Part shown: positions 17,862 through 25,470 of the stretch, piece by piece
Layout: each line of letters starts with the position of its first letter
How positions within the stretch are numbered: the stretch's first letter is position 1
NCBI GenBank assembly: GCA_051004015.1
Contig: JBPCKT010000135.1
Span: 9,275-73,274, forward strand
Length of the DNA stretch: 64,000 nt
From: SXOA01 sp051004015
GTDB lineage: Bacteria > Planctomycetota > Planctomycetia > Pirellulales > Pirellulaceae
Direction of reading: 5' to 3'
Program-made: the position numbers and the translations under genes
Notes under the pieces: generated by a model
Databases searched by the model: none
What the model was told of the DNA's origin: nothing
Seen by the model: only the letters and a program-made list of their open reading frames with translations

Positions 17862-17950
17862 CGCCGGAAATTTCCTAATCGTACTCGTAATCCTACGCCT
17901 AATCTTCTGCCCCCTCTTCCTCTCCGTGCCTCTGTGTCTCTGTGGTTAAC
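17815..17950. repeat. Degenerate inverted repeat of the AACCACAGAG family
   Basis: The right arm at 17910-17949 reads as CTCCGTGCCTCTGTGTCTCT then GTGGTTAAC. The left arm around 17818-17855 is a weaker complement that ends in GAGGGGCAGAATGACG. Between them, 17866-17900 holds AATCGTACTCGTAATCCTAC, another short periodic word. The left arm forms the 3' end of the small membrane protein gene, and the right arm contains the GTG proposed as the chromate transporter start. Confidence 0.6.
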
Positions 17951-19405
17951 CCCCCTCCCCACCCCGCGTTCCGCGAGGCCTTCTGGGTCTGGTGCCGCGT
18001 CGCGGCGCTCAGCTTCGGCGGCCCGACGGCGCAGATCGCAGTGATGCACCGGGTGCTGGTGGAGGAAAAGAAATGGATCAGCGAGCACCGATTTCTGCAC
18101 GCTCTCAACTACTGCATGCTGCTGCCGGGACCGGAAGCCCAGCAGCTTGCCGTCTACATTGGCTGGTTGCTTCATGGCACTCGCGGCGGACTTGTCGCCG
18201 GCACGCTTTTCATCCTGCCGGGCTTCGTGGCGATCATGGTGCTGAGCATCTTGTATGTGCTGGCTCAGTCGCAGGAAGCGGCGGCCCTATCGCACATCGT
18301 GAATGCCGTCTTCTATGGCCTCAAGCCGGCGGTGGCGGCTATCGTGGCGGAGGCGGTCATACGGATCGGCAAGAAGGTTCTCAAGAACCGCGTGATGGTC
18401 GCCATCGCCGCATTGGCCTTTGTTGGCATCTTCGTCTTCGAATTGCCGTTTCCCGCCATTATCCTGGCGGCGGGAGTGACGGGCTTCCTGGGTGGAAAAC
18501 TTTGGCCGGGGACTTTTCAAGTCGTCAAGCCGCACGGGGAAGGACCCGACGATGAACGCCGAGCCGTCGATTCCGCTGCCGCCAAAGCCAGGCCGACGCT
18601 GGCTCGAGGCCTGCTCGTCTCCGTCATCTGGCTGACGCTGTGGTTCGCCCCGCTAGCACTGCTCGCGCTCTTGCTCGGCCCCGACAGCATCTATGTGAAG
18701 GAAGGAGTTTTCTTCAGCCAGGCGGCCGTGCTGACCTTTGGCGGGGCGTACTCCGTTCTGGCCTACATTGGCCAGGAAGCAGTGCATCGCTTCGGCTGGC
18801 TCAAGCCGGCGGAAATGATGGACGGATTGGGCATGGCGGAAACCACGCCCGGCCCGCTGATCATGGTCGTGCAGTTCGTCGGCTTCATGGGGGCTTATCG
18901 CAATCCGGGCGACCTGCCGCCACTGCTGGCGGGCGTGCTCGGCGCGATCATCACCGTCTGGGTCACGTTCGTTCCCTGCTTCTTCTGGATCTTCCTCGGC
19001 GCACCATACATCGAACGCCTCCGCGGCAACTTGAACCTGAGTGCCGCATTGTCCGCGATTACTGCCGCGGTTGTGGGTGTCGTGTTGAACCTGGCGATCT
19101 GGTTCGGGATTCACGTGCTGTTTGAAACCATCACGGAAGTTCGGCTGGGACTAACACCGGCTAAGGCGACGGAACGTGAAGCTCGCACATTACCGCGGGA
19201 CATCGACTCGGCGGCGCCACTGACGCAGCGCATCTGGAAGCCGCACCTGCGATGGTTTCGCCCCGAATGGCATTCGTTGCGTTGGGGTAGCGTGATTCTC
19301 CTGGTATTCGCTCTGGTCCTCATCTTCCCGCTCAAGCAAAAGATGCTTGTGACGCTGGCGAGCTGCGTTGCGGTGGGAATTTTGCTCTATGCAGCAGGGC
19401 TTTGA
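17942..19405 (+). CDS. chrA: Chromate transporter, ChrA family
   Basis: The 487-residue membrane protein has about ten hydrophobic spans in two CHR halves. The first begins with LSFGGPTAQIAVMHR and PGPEAQQLAVYIG. The second has TFGGAYSVLAYIGQEAVHR and AETTPGPLIMVVQFVGFMGA. These match the ChrA family, which exports chromate or sulfate-like oxyanions; the native substrate is not certain. The proposed start is GTG 17942, inside the right arm of an inverted repeat; the first conserved motif begins about residue 24, so a start slightly downstream is possible. The loop between the halves (about 195-215) is charged. It is transcribed towards purU on the other strand. Confidence 0.88.
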   Translation: MVNPPPHPAFREAFWVWCRVAALSFGGPTAQIAVMHRVLVEEKKWISEHRFLHALNYCMLLPGPEAQQLAVYIGWLLHGTRGGLVAGTLFILPGFVAIMVLSILYVLAQSQEAAALSHIVNAVFYGLKPAVAAIVAEAVIRIGKKVLKNRVMVAIAALAFVGIFVFELPFPAIILAAGVTGFLGGKLWPGTFQVVKPHGEGPDDERRAVDSAAAKARPTLARGLLVSVIWLTLWFAPLALLALLLGPDSIYVKEGVFFSQAAVLTFGGAYSVLAYIGQEAVHRFGWLKPAEMMDGLGMAETTPGPLIMVVQFVGFMGAYRNPGDLPPLLAGVLGAIITVWVTFVPCFFWIFLGAPYIERLRGNLNLSAALSAITAAVVGVVLNLAIWFGIHVLFETITEVRLGLTPAKATEREARTLPRDIDSAAPLTQRIWKPHLRWFRPEWHSLRWGSVILLVFALVLIFPLKQKMLVTLASCVAVGILLYAAGL

Positions 19406-19433
19406 ACCCGGATGACTCCAGCCTCGAAACTCC

Positions 19434-20300
19434 CTAGCCCCGAATCTCGCCTCCCACCACCACCCGGTGAAAGTGCAACTGCACCTCGCGGCTGACGGCG
19501 CGGCGGACCCCCTCGACGAGGCAGCGAGGCTCGTTGTCTTCCTGGCCCATGCGGACGATTTCGTCGATCTTCATTCCCGGCGGAACAGTGAAGGTGGACT
19601 GGTGGATGATCTGATTTCCGGCGTCGAGCTCCGGCACAATAAAGTGGCAGGTGGCTCCGTAGGTGAGCATCCGCCCGGCGTAGGCATCGTGATACGGACG
19701 CAGACCGGGGAAGCTCGGCAGCAGGCCGTGATGCAGGTTGATGATCCGCCCGCCGGCGTACTTCCAGCACGTGGCCGCGGGAAGCACCCGCATGTAACGG
19801 GCGAGGACGATGTAGTCCACCTCGTACCGGTCGAGGGTGGCGATGAAATGCTCTTCGTCGGCTCGGCCCTCATCATCTCCCACCATTTCCCAGGGAACGC
19901 CGAACTGCTCCGCGATCCCGCGGCAGGCGGACCGGTTGCCGATGAGGACGGCGGCTTCCGCGTTGATGTGGCCGTCGCGAATCGCGCGCAGCAGCGCCAG
20001 CGGGGGCTCGGGGCGATAAGTCACGCAGATTGCCAGCCGGGGCTTCTCGGCCCGCTCTTCCGGTGACCAGACTCGAATCGAGAGGTTTGTCTCGCCGCCG
20101 ATCTCTGCCATTGCCGCCCGCACCTCGGCCAACTTCTCCGCCGGCAGTTTTACTCGCAGCAGCATGGCGAAGAGGGCCTCCTCGTCATGGTCATACATCT
20201 GGATTTCGGCGATATTCGCCCCCTGCCCGGTCACGTAATGGATGATCGGGTCCGCCAGGCGAACATGGTCAGGGCCGACGGCAGTGATGATGAGCTGCAT
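19434..20300 (-). CDS. purU: Formyltetrahydrofolate deformylase
   Basis: The 288-residue protein has an N-terminal ACT-like regulatory part (about 1-80) and a C-terminal formyltransferase-fold hydrolase domain. The catalytic set is visible: Asn and His in INLHHGLLPSFPG and Asp in VPELDAGNQIIHQ. PurU splits 10-formyl-THF into formate and THF, balancing one-carbon units for purine synthesis. ATG 20300 is preceded by TAGGAT six bases away, a weak -10 candidate inside a repeat. The gene is convergent with chrA; 28 bases separate their stops. Confidence 0.92.
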   Translation of the reverse strand: MQLIITAVGPDHVRLADPIIHYVTGQGANIAEIQMYDHDEEALFAMLLRVKLPAEKLAEVRAAMAEIGGETNLSIRVWSPEERAEKPRLAICVTYRPEPPLALLRAIRDGHINAEAAVLIGNRSACRGIAEQFGVPWEMVGDDEGRADEEHFIATLDRYEVDYIVLARYMRVLPAATCWKYAGGRIINLHHGLLPSFPGLRPYHDAYAGRMLTYGATCHFIVPELDAGNQIIHQSTFTVPPGMKIDEIVRMGQEDNEPRCLVEGVRRAVSREVQLHFHRVVVGGEIRG

Positions 20301-20318
20301 CAGAAAATCCTAATGACT

Positions 20319-20386
20319 AAATCCTAATGTCTAATGTCTAAAGTGTAGGTCCAGTTTCTTCCTTTGGTCATTAGACATTAGGATTT
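20319..20386. repeat. 18-bp perfect inverted repeat between purU and the SDR gene
   Basis: AAATCCTAATGTCTAATG at 20319-20336 is exactly complementary to 20369-20386, with a 32-base loop. The word CTAATG also recurs just outside the arms (20310-20314). It lies in the 97-base gap between the SDR stop and the purU start and could end SDR transcription or shape the purU leader. Confidence 0.75.
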
Positions 20387-20397
20387 GGACATTCGAT

Positions 20398-21159
20398 TCA
20401 TCGGAGGAATCGTCCCCCATTCACATCAATCACCGCTCCATTCACGAACTTCCCCGCGTCGCTCACCAAAAACAGCACGGCGGCGGCGACTTCTTCCGCA
20501 GTGCCGTTGCGGCCAAGGGGCGTTTCCTTGCGGTACTGTGCCATCCGCTCAGGCGTGGTGAATTGCTCGTGATGTCGCGTCTCAATGACGCCTGGCATGA
20601 TGGCGTTTGTGCGGATCTCCGGGGCCAGTTCGCGGGCCAGCGTCCGGGTGAAAACTTGCAGCCCCCCTTTCGCCGCCGCGTAGGCCCCAGCTCCGTTGGC
20701 CCCGCCGGTTTGCACCGACAGCGACAGATTGTTGATAATCGCCCCGTTGCCGCTGGCCCGCAGGTGGGGAATTGCCCGCTGCGTGACAACAAATGCCGAG
20801 GTCAGGTTCACGCTCAGGGCCTGCTGCCAGACTTCCAGCGAGCAGTCTTCAATCCGGGCTCGCTCCACGACCGAACCCGCGTTGTTCACCAAAATGTCAA
20901 GCCGCCCGGCAGCGGCAACTGCGTCGTCCACCAACTTTCGCGCCTGGTTCGGTTCCGCGAGGTCCGCGGCGAAGACCCAGCCGGTCCCGCCGCGGGCTTT
21001 GATGCCCTGCAAGGCCTCCTTCGCCTCGGCTTGGCTGCGGTGGCAGTGCAGGATGACTCTGGCTCCGGCCGCGGCGAGCGATTCGGCCGTCGCCCGGCCA
21101 ATGCCCACGCCAGCGCCCGTGACGACGGCAACGCGGCCAGTCAGGTCAAAGAGGTTCAT
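20398..21159 (-). CDS. SDR-family NAD(P)-dependent oxidoreductase
   Basis: The 253-residue classical short-chain dehydrogenase has the cofactor motif TGAGVGIG near the start, LVNNAGS in the middle, and the catalytic Ser, Tyr and Lys in SLSVQTGGANGAGAYAAAKGG. It most resembles 3-oxoacyl-ACP reductase or glucose-dehydrogenase-like members; the substrate cannot be read from sequence. ATG 21159 has GGAG seven bases upstream and is preferred over the in-frame start at 21195. A sigma70-like promoter lies about 215 bases upstream. Confidence 0.85.
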   Translation of the reverse strand: MNLFDLTGRVAVVTGAGVGIGRATAESLAAAGARVILHCHRSQAEAKEALQGIKARGGTGWVFAADLAEPNQARKLVDDAVAAAGRLDILVNNAGSVVERARIEDCSLEVWQQALSVNLTSAFVVTQRAIPHLRASGNGAIINNLSLSVQTGGANGAGAYAAAKGGLQVFTRTLARELAPEIRTNAIMPGVIETRHHEQFTTPERMAQYRKETPLGRNGTAEEVAAAVLFLVSDAGKFVNGAVIDVNGGRFLR

Positions 21160-21372
21160 GGTTCTGCTCCAATGCGGATAATCGCGCCGGTCCAATTTCA
21201 GGTCCGAATACCCCCCCGACTGTTGCGAAACTGTCTGATTTCCGCAACACCCCCCCGGCCTCCCCTAAGCTGTTAATGGGACCGGAACCGTTTGCACCAA
21301 TTCGGCCTAGGTTGCATTTCCCCATTTCGTCACCCACCATGAGACTCACGCCAACGCTTGATACTGTTAAAT

Positions 21373-21400
21373 AGTATACTATACAGGTTGTCACAGTCAA
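21373..21400 (-). promoter_or_regulatory. Sigma70-like promoter with palindromic -10 for the SDR gene
   Basis: Read on the minus strand, TTGACT (21400-21395) and TATACT (21378-21373) are 16 bases apart. The -10 lies inside the 12-base perfect palindrome ATAGTATACTAT (21371-21382), flanked by CTGT and ACAG, so a dimeric repressor could bind there. The rest of the gap 21160-21456 holds nothing I can name. Confidence 0.55.
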
Positions 21401-21456
21401 TGGCCTGCCAGCCAGATTTACCGAAATATTTCTGCCCCCGCGGGGCCCGAATCGCT

Positions 21457-22788
21457 TCAGGATTCCGCCACGTCCGAGCGCGGAAGCGAGCTTCCCCGCG
21501 GCTGCCGCTCGATGTAGTACCAAAAGCCTCCGGCGGCGATGAGGAACCCCAGACTGATCCACTGCGAAATCGTGAGCCGCGTGCCGAACTGTCCGGACTC
21601 GTCGCTGCGGATCATTTCGAGCAGGAACCGGCAGAGCGGATGGACGGTGATGAGCAGGGCAAATATTTCTCCGTCTCGCCGACGGAATGGATACGCAAGC
21701 CACAGGACCAGCGCCAAAAGCCCCGCGTCGAGCGCCGCATAGAGCTGCGTGGGGTGGATGGGAAGGCTGCGGCCCGGCCAGTCAGTACGAATGATGCGGT
21801 GGAATTTGCCTTCCGTCGTCGTCAATTCAACCGAGCCGTTCGAAAGGCCGAGTCCGATCTGGGCGTCTTGAAGCGATGCGATCTTCTTTCCATTGACGTA
21901 CTCAATTTCTTCCCCCTCTTGAACGCCGGCCTTCTCCGCGGCACCTCCTGGAAGAACCTGTTGGACGACGACGGCAGGAGGAAGCCATTTTTCCTGCGTC
22001 GATTTCAGCTTCATTCCATAGAGCAGCCCCAACTCATGTTGCCGCTGGTACGGTGGGCTATCCTTCAAATACCAGGCGGCTCGCGGCGGAAAGGTCATCG
22101 CCACGGGCCAGTCGCATTCTCCGCCATAACAGCAGCCGTTGAGAAAGCAGCCGATGCGTCCCAGCGCAGCTCCCACAACCATGCTGGGGGCGATGATGTC
22201 CAGCAGGGCCAGCACCGGCAGGCCGCGGCGGATGAGATAGTAAATGCCAAAGGGGACTCCGGCCAGCACCGAGCCGTAAACGACAAGGCCACCTTTAGTC
22301 ACATCGACGAGTGACATGAGAATGTCCCGCCAACTAGCGTTAGGCCGAAAGAATTCCTCATGGTACTGGGCGATGAAGAACACACGGGCACCAATAATGC
22401 CGGGGAAGATCATCCACATCGCCAGCGAAGTCATGACCTCGGGGTCAATTCCCATTTGCCACGCCCGGTACATCCCCAGCCCCACGCCGGCCACCATCGC
22501 CACCATCATCATCACGCCAAAGCCGCGGATGGGGATGCCGATGGGTATGCCCGGCTGACCGGGCACCGGCGCCCGCTCCATCATGTTCGGGAGGAAGAAC
22601 ATGATGACCAGGGCGACGATCCCCAGAAAAGGCAGATAGCTGGCCGTCTCGAGGTTCCACCCCTGCTTGCGAATCAACCACCCGATGATGCCGGCGCTCA
22701 CAATCAGCCAGGCGATGAGCAGCCAGCCCAGGCCCACCACGGGCAAGCCATTCCACTCATACGGGATATAGAACAGGGTCGATCGCAC
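21457..22788 (-). CDS. lgt: Prolipoprotein diacylglyceryl transferase with PDZ-like insertion
   Basis: The 443-residue integral membrane enzyme should transfer diacylglycerol from phosphatidylglycerol to the lipobox cysteine of prolipoproteins. Lgt hallmarks are GLVVYGSVLAG, GRIGCFLNGCCYGG and HPTQLYAA, spread over about seven spans. Between the second and third lies an extra segment of about 120 residues, of which about 270-340 looks like a PDZ domain (VVVQQVLPGGAAEKAGVQEG). Most Lgt proteins are about 260-300 residues and lack this. GTG 22788 is three bases after the panC stop and is preceded by AAGGA. Several lipoproteins in the window are potential substrates. Confidence 0.92.
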   Translation of the reverse strand: MRSTLFYIPYEWNGLPVVGLGWLLIAWLIVSAGIIGWLIRKQGWNLETASYLPFLGIVALVIMFFLPNMMERAPVPGQPGIPIGIPIRGFGVMMMVAMVAGVGLGMYRAWQMGIDPEVMTSLAMWMIFPGIIGARVFFIAQYHEEFFRPNASWRDILMSLVDVTKGGLVVYGSVLAGVPFGIYYLIRRGLPVLALLDIIAPSMVVGAALGRIGCFLNGCCYGGECDWPVAMTFPPRAAWYLKDSPPYQRQHELGLLYGMKLKSTQEKWLPPAVVVQQVLPGGAAEKAGVQEGEEIEYVNGKKIASLQDAQIGLGLSNGSVELTTTEGKFHRIIRTDWPGRSLPIHPTQLYAALDAGLLALVLWLAYPFRRRDGEIFALLITVHPLCRFLLEMIRSDESGQFGTRLTISQWISLGFLIAAGGFWYYIERQPRGSSLPRSDVAES

Positions 22789-22791
22789 GGT

Positions 22792-23682
22792 TCATCCTTG
22801 AGCCTGGCCACTTGGCAATGACCCACCTGGAGCATTCAGCAGGCAATTATCAATCAGCCGCGTCTTGCCGACAAGAGCAGCAATCAGGGCGACCGCCGGT
22901 CCCTCAAGCTGCGTCAATTCCACCAGCGTATTTGGATCGACCAGCGTGGCATAATCGATCCGCTCGATGCCGGCGCCTTCCAGAGTCCGCTGCATATCGT
23001 CTGCAAGGGTTGCCGCGTCCCGCTCGCCGCGACTTACAGCTTCTTGGACGTTTGTCAGCGCCCGCGACAGCGCCAACGCCTGTTGCCGCTCACCCGGCGA
23101 GAGATACCGGTTGCGGCTGCTCATCGCGAGACCATCCGGCTCGCGGACGATGGGGCACACGACGACTTGGACTGGTACGTTCAGGTCCGCCACCATTCGC
23201 TGGATCACCAGGAATTGTTGAAAGTCCTTCTGGCCAAAATAGGCTCGGTCCGCGGGAATGATATTGAACAGCTTGAGCACCACCGTGGCCACGCCCCGGA
23301 AATGCCCGGGCCGGCAGACACCTTCCAGCGGCTGCGCCACCTGCGGTGGCTCAATGAGGGTGGATGCGTCGGGCGGATACATGTCCTCGCGGCTAGGGAC
23401 GAATACCAGGTCGCAATTCGCGCTCGCGAGGGATTGTACGTCAGCTTCCAGTGTCCGCGGATACTTCGAAAAGTCTTCGTGCGGGGCAAACTGCGTGGGA
23501 TTCACAAAAATCGTCGTCACCGCCGCTTCGCACTCGCTCTTGGCCCGCCGCACCAGGCTCAAATGCCCCTCATGCAGCGCCCCCATCGTGGGCACCAGGC
23601 CCACCGACTTACCCGCGCGCTGCAACTCGCGCACAGCGGCCCGCATTTCCGGAATCGTCGAAATCAGGCGAGGAGAGGCCAC
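22792..23682 (-). CDS. panC: Pantothenate synthetase
   Basis: The 296-residue enzyme condenses pantoate and beta-alanine with ATP to form pantothenate, the coenzyme A precursor. Visible family motifs are PTMGALHEGHLSLVRRA (HIGH-like ATP site), FVNPTQFAPHEDFSKYPR, FGQKDFQQ and SSRNRYLSP. The start is GTG 23682. It lies nine bases after folK and three before lgt, so folK-panC-lgt form one operon. Length and motifs are normal, except for a short Gly/Ser-rich C-terminal tail. Confidence 0.96.
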   Translation of the reverse strand: MASPRLISTIPEMRAAVRELQRAGKSVGLVPTMGALHEGHLSLVRRAKSECEAAVTTIFVNPTQFAPHEDFSKYPRTLEADVQSLASANCDLVFVPSREDMYPPDASTLIEPPQVAQPLEGVCRPGHFRGVATVVLKLFNIIPADRAYFGQKDFQQFLVIQRMVADLNVPVQVVVCPIVREPDGLAMSSRNRYLSPGERQQALALSRALTNVQEAVSRGERDAATLADDMQRTLEGAGIERIDYATLVDPNTLVELTQLEGPAVALIAALVGKTRLIDNCLLNAPGGSLPSGQAQG

Positions 23683-23691
23683 AACTTTCTT

Positions 23692-24675
23692 CTACTCCAT
23701 TGCCTGCATGGCGGCTAGGACCTCGCGTCGGGCAATGCGAGGATCATCCATGCAGAGCTGCAAACTTGGTGGAGAATCTGGCTGTCGGCGAAGGACGTCA
23801 AGACGTTTGCGTACTATCTCCAGTGTCGGATCACGGTTGTCAAGAACGACCACTAGCCGCGGCTGTTGAACCAACGAACGATACTCTTTCAGCCTTCCCA
23901 GCGTCTCGCTGTCGCGGCAAGTTTCATTCGCGTGGAGCAAACATTCGGCTTCATCAAATTCAAAATCGGCCCAGAAATCCGATACGATCCAAGGTTTCTC
24001 CGAAAGGCGCGCCGAAGACGCGAGGGCTTCCGCGTTCCTTTGACGCTGTAGGGAAACTGCTTTTTCCATCCATTGCCTTGTTCCGAATGTCTCAATCAGT
24101 GTATCGGAGTGCGACCATCCGTGAATCACGCTGCAGGTCGTGATTTGAATGAGAGAGTCAACGACCTTCTCGAAATCCTCCTTGACGCACGAAAAGGCAA
24201 CGTACCTTGGGGTGGAATCGAGGTTGTGTCGCAATCTTTCCACCGTCCACCCATTCACCGGCCACACCATTTCCCCCGCAATCTCCGCCGCCGGCTCCAA
24301 GACAAACCGCCGGTAGCACATCCGGGGATGCGGCAGCTCCAAGGTGGGCGTCTTGCACTCAACCCGGCCATAGAGCAGCAAATCCAGGTCAATCACCCGC
24401 GGCCCCCAGCGCTCCTCGCGCACCCGGCCAATCTGGTCCTCCATCGCCAGCAGTTTGGCGAGCAGCTCCTCCGGCGACAGGGACGTATCCAATCGGGCCG
24501 CGGCGTTGAGGAATGCACCCTGCCCTTCAGGTCCGCCCGCCGGCTTGCTCTGGCGAAAGCTGCTGACAGCCTCGACACGAATCCGTGGCTCCTTGCTGAG
24601 CAGCTCGATCGCCCTTTTGAGCGCAGCGTTCCTGTCGCCAAGATTTGATCCGAGTCCGACGAGTGCAGTCGCCAT
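23692..24675 (-). CDS. folK: HPPK (FolK) fused to a degenerate nucleoside-kinase-like domain
   Basis: Residues 1 to about 150 form a complete 6-hydroxymethyl-dihydropterin pyrophosphokinase: VGLGSNLGDR at the start and the signature WGPRVIDLDLLLYG, then LPHPRMCYRRFVL. It makes the pyrophosphorylated pterin for folate. The remaining 170 or so residues read like a deoxynucleoside kinase (IVSDFWADFEFDEAECLL and PRLVVVLDNRDPTLEIVRKR). Where the P-loop GxxGxGKT should be, the text is RYVAFSCVKEDFEKVVDS, with no glycine or lysine pattern. The 327-residue total is twice a usual FolK. ATG 24675 lies six bases after TATAAT; TTG 24708 is in frame but less likely. Confidence 0.88.
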   Translation of the reverse strand: MATALVGLGSNLGDRNAALKRAIELLSKEPRIRVEAVSSFRQSKPAGGPEGQGAFLNAAARLDTSLSPEELLAKLLAMEDQIGRVREERWGPRVIDLDLLLYGRVECKTPTLELPHPRMCYRRFVLEPAAEIAGEMVWPVNGWTVERLRHNLDSTPRYVAFSCVKEDFEKVVDSLIQITTCSVIHGWSHSDTLIETFGTRQWMEKAVSLQRQRNAEALASSARLSEKPWIVSDFWADFEFDEAECLLHANETCRDSETLGRLKEYRSLVQQPRLVVVLDNRDPTLEIVRKRLDVLRRQPDSPPSLQLCMDDPRIARREVLAAMQAME

Positions 24676-24708
24676 CACCCCATTATAGGGATGGATGGCC
24701 TTTCTCAA
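24675..24708 (-). promoter_or_regulatory. folK promoter; -10 six bases before ATG (predicted leaderless)
   Basis: On the minus strand TATAAT (24687-24682) is followed by GGGGTG and then ATG 24675. TTGAGA (24708-24703) lies 15 bases upstream of the -10. The promoter occupies the 29-base gap after the kinase-like gene and should drive folK-panC-lgt. Confidence 0.6.
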
Positions 24709-25208
24709 GCTTGCTTTTCCGGCGGAAAACGGATGTTCCCCGGCTGCGGATCAAAGTAATGGATTCCGTGCCCCCGGAGTGCGGCCAGCACTTTGCGGAC
24801 GAGCGGCCATTGGTGGGGTTCGTAGAGCTCTTCTCGGTCCGCCCACAAATCGACAAGGGCGTCATCCGAAAAATCCGGCGGCTGGTCGAGGTAGGCTTTG
24901 CCGAAATCGAGGACACACGGCGGAGCCACAATACTCATCTCGACGACTTGGAGTATATTGTCATAATCAATCAGGTACGGCACGACGAATCCCGCGAGCA
25001 CTGCGACTTCATCCTCGAGCAACCGGCGGTAACAGTCTCGCTCGCGAAGATAGGTTTCGTTTCGCTCGATGACTTTGATGGCCGAATTCCGAGACGATTT
25101 CCAAACAGCTCCATCCATTCCAAATCCCAGCCGTTCCCCCAGCTGAATCTGCTGCTTTGCGGCGTATTGAGCTGCGATGCTTTCAGCCTGGTGCAAGGAG
25201 AAGGTCAT
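24705..25208 (-). CDS. Short protein-kinase-like protein
   Basis: The 167-residue protein has the N-lobe and part of the catalytic core of a protein kinase: glycine loop GFGMDGAVW, a Lys in SAIKVIE, a hinge-like VVEMSIVAPP, and HYFDPQPGN, which resembles HxDxxxxN. It ends nine residues later with no DFG motif, so it is shorter than active kinases. ATG 25208 overlaps the ATG of a plus-strand small gene at 25207. Upstream ORF extension to 25427 exists but contains no family-like sequence. It might phosphorylate a partner or be a pseudokinase. It lies 29 bases before folK. Confidence 0.65.
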   Translation of the reverse strand: MTFSLHQAESIAAQYAAKQQIQLGERLGFGMDGAVWKSSRNSAIKVIERNETYLRERDCYRRLLEDEVAVLAGFVVPYLIDYDNILQVVEMSIVAPPCVLDFGKAYLDQPPDFSDDALVDLWADREELYEPHQWPLVRKVLAALRGHGIHYFDPQPGNIRFPPEKQA

Positions 25209-25470
25209 GATTGCCCCCGCGGAAAGCCTGTCCACGGATGTTGACGGTTGGGTCATCATCGAAGATGTGCGGCACCCATTATGGCAGATCGGACCGGATC
25301 GATTGATGCTACGGCAGCCTATCGCCTTCTCTCCACGGCCGGCAGAGGTGCTGCTCTCCATCGACGGCGTGGAAAACCGCATGCGGGTCTTTTTCTCCGA
25401 GGGAAGTTCGATCTCCTCCCCATTCATCGCGTATCGAAAGCTCGATGATACTGCGACGGAAGCAAGTTAA
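25207..25470 (+). CDS. Small conserved-looking protein divergent from kinase-like gene
   Basis: The 87-residue product starts at ATG 25207 with AAGGAGAAGG just upstream. Its stop TAA shares bases with the convergent stop of the AI-2E transporter gene (25467-25470). The sequence is balanced and soluble (DVDGWVIIEDVRHPLWQIG, then VLLSIDGVENRMRVFF), with no motif I can name. Its start codon overlaps the start of the opposite kinase-like gene, so each gene's leader lies inside the other. The ribosome site and the compact stop support it as real. Confidence 0.55.
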   Translation: MIAPAESLSTDVDGWVIIEDVRHPLWQIGPDRLMLRQPIAFSPRPAEVLLSIDGVENRMRVFFSEGSSISSPFIAYRKLDDTATEAS

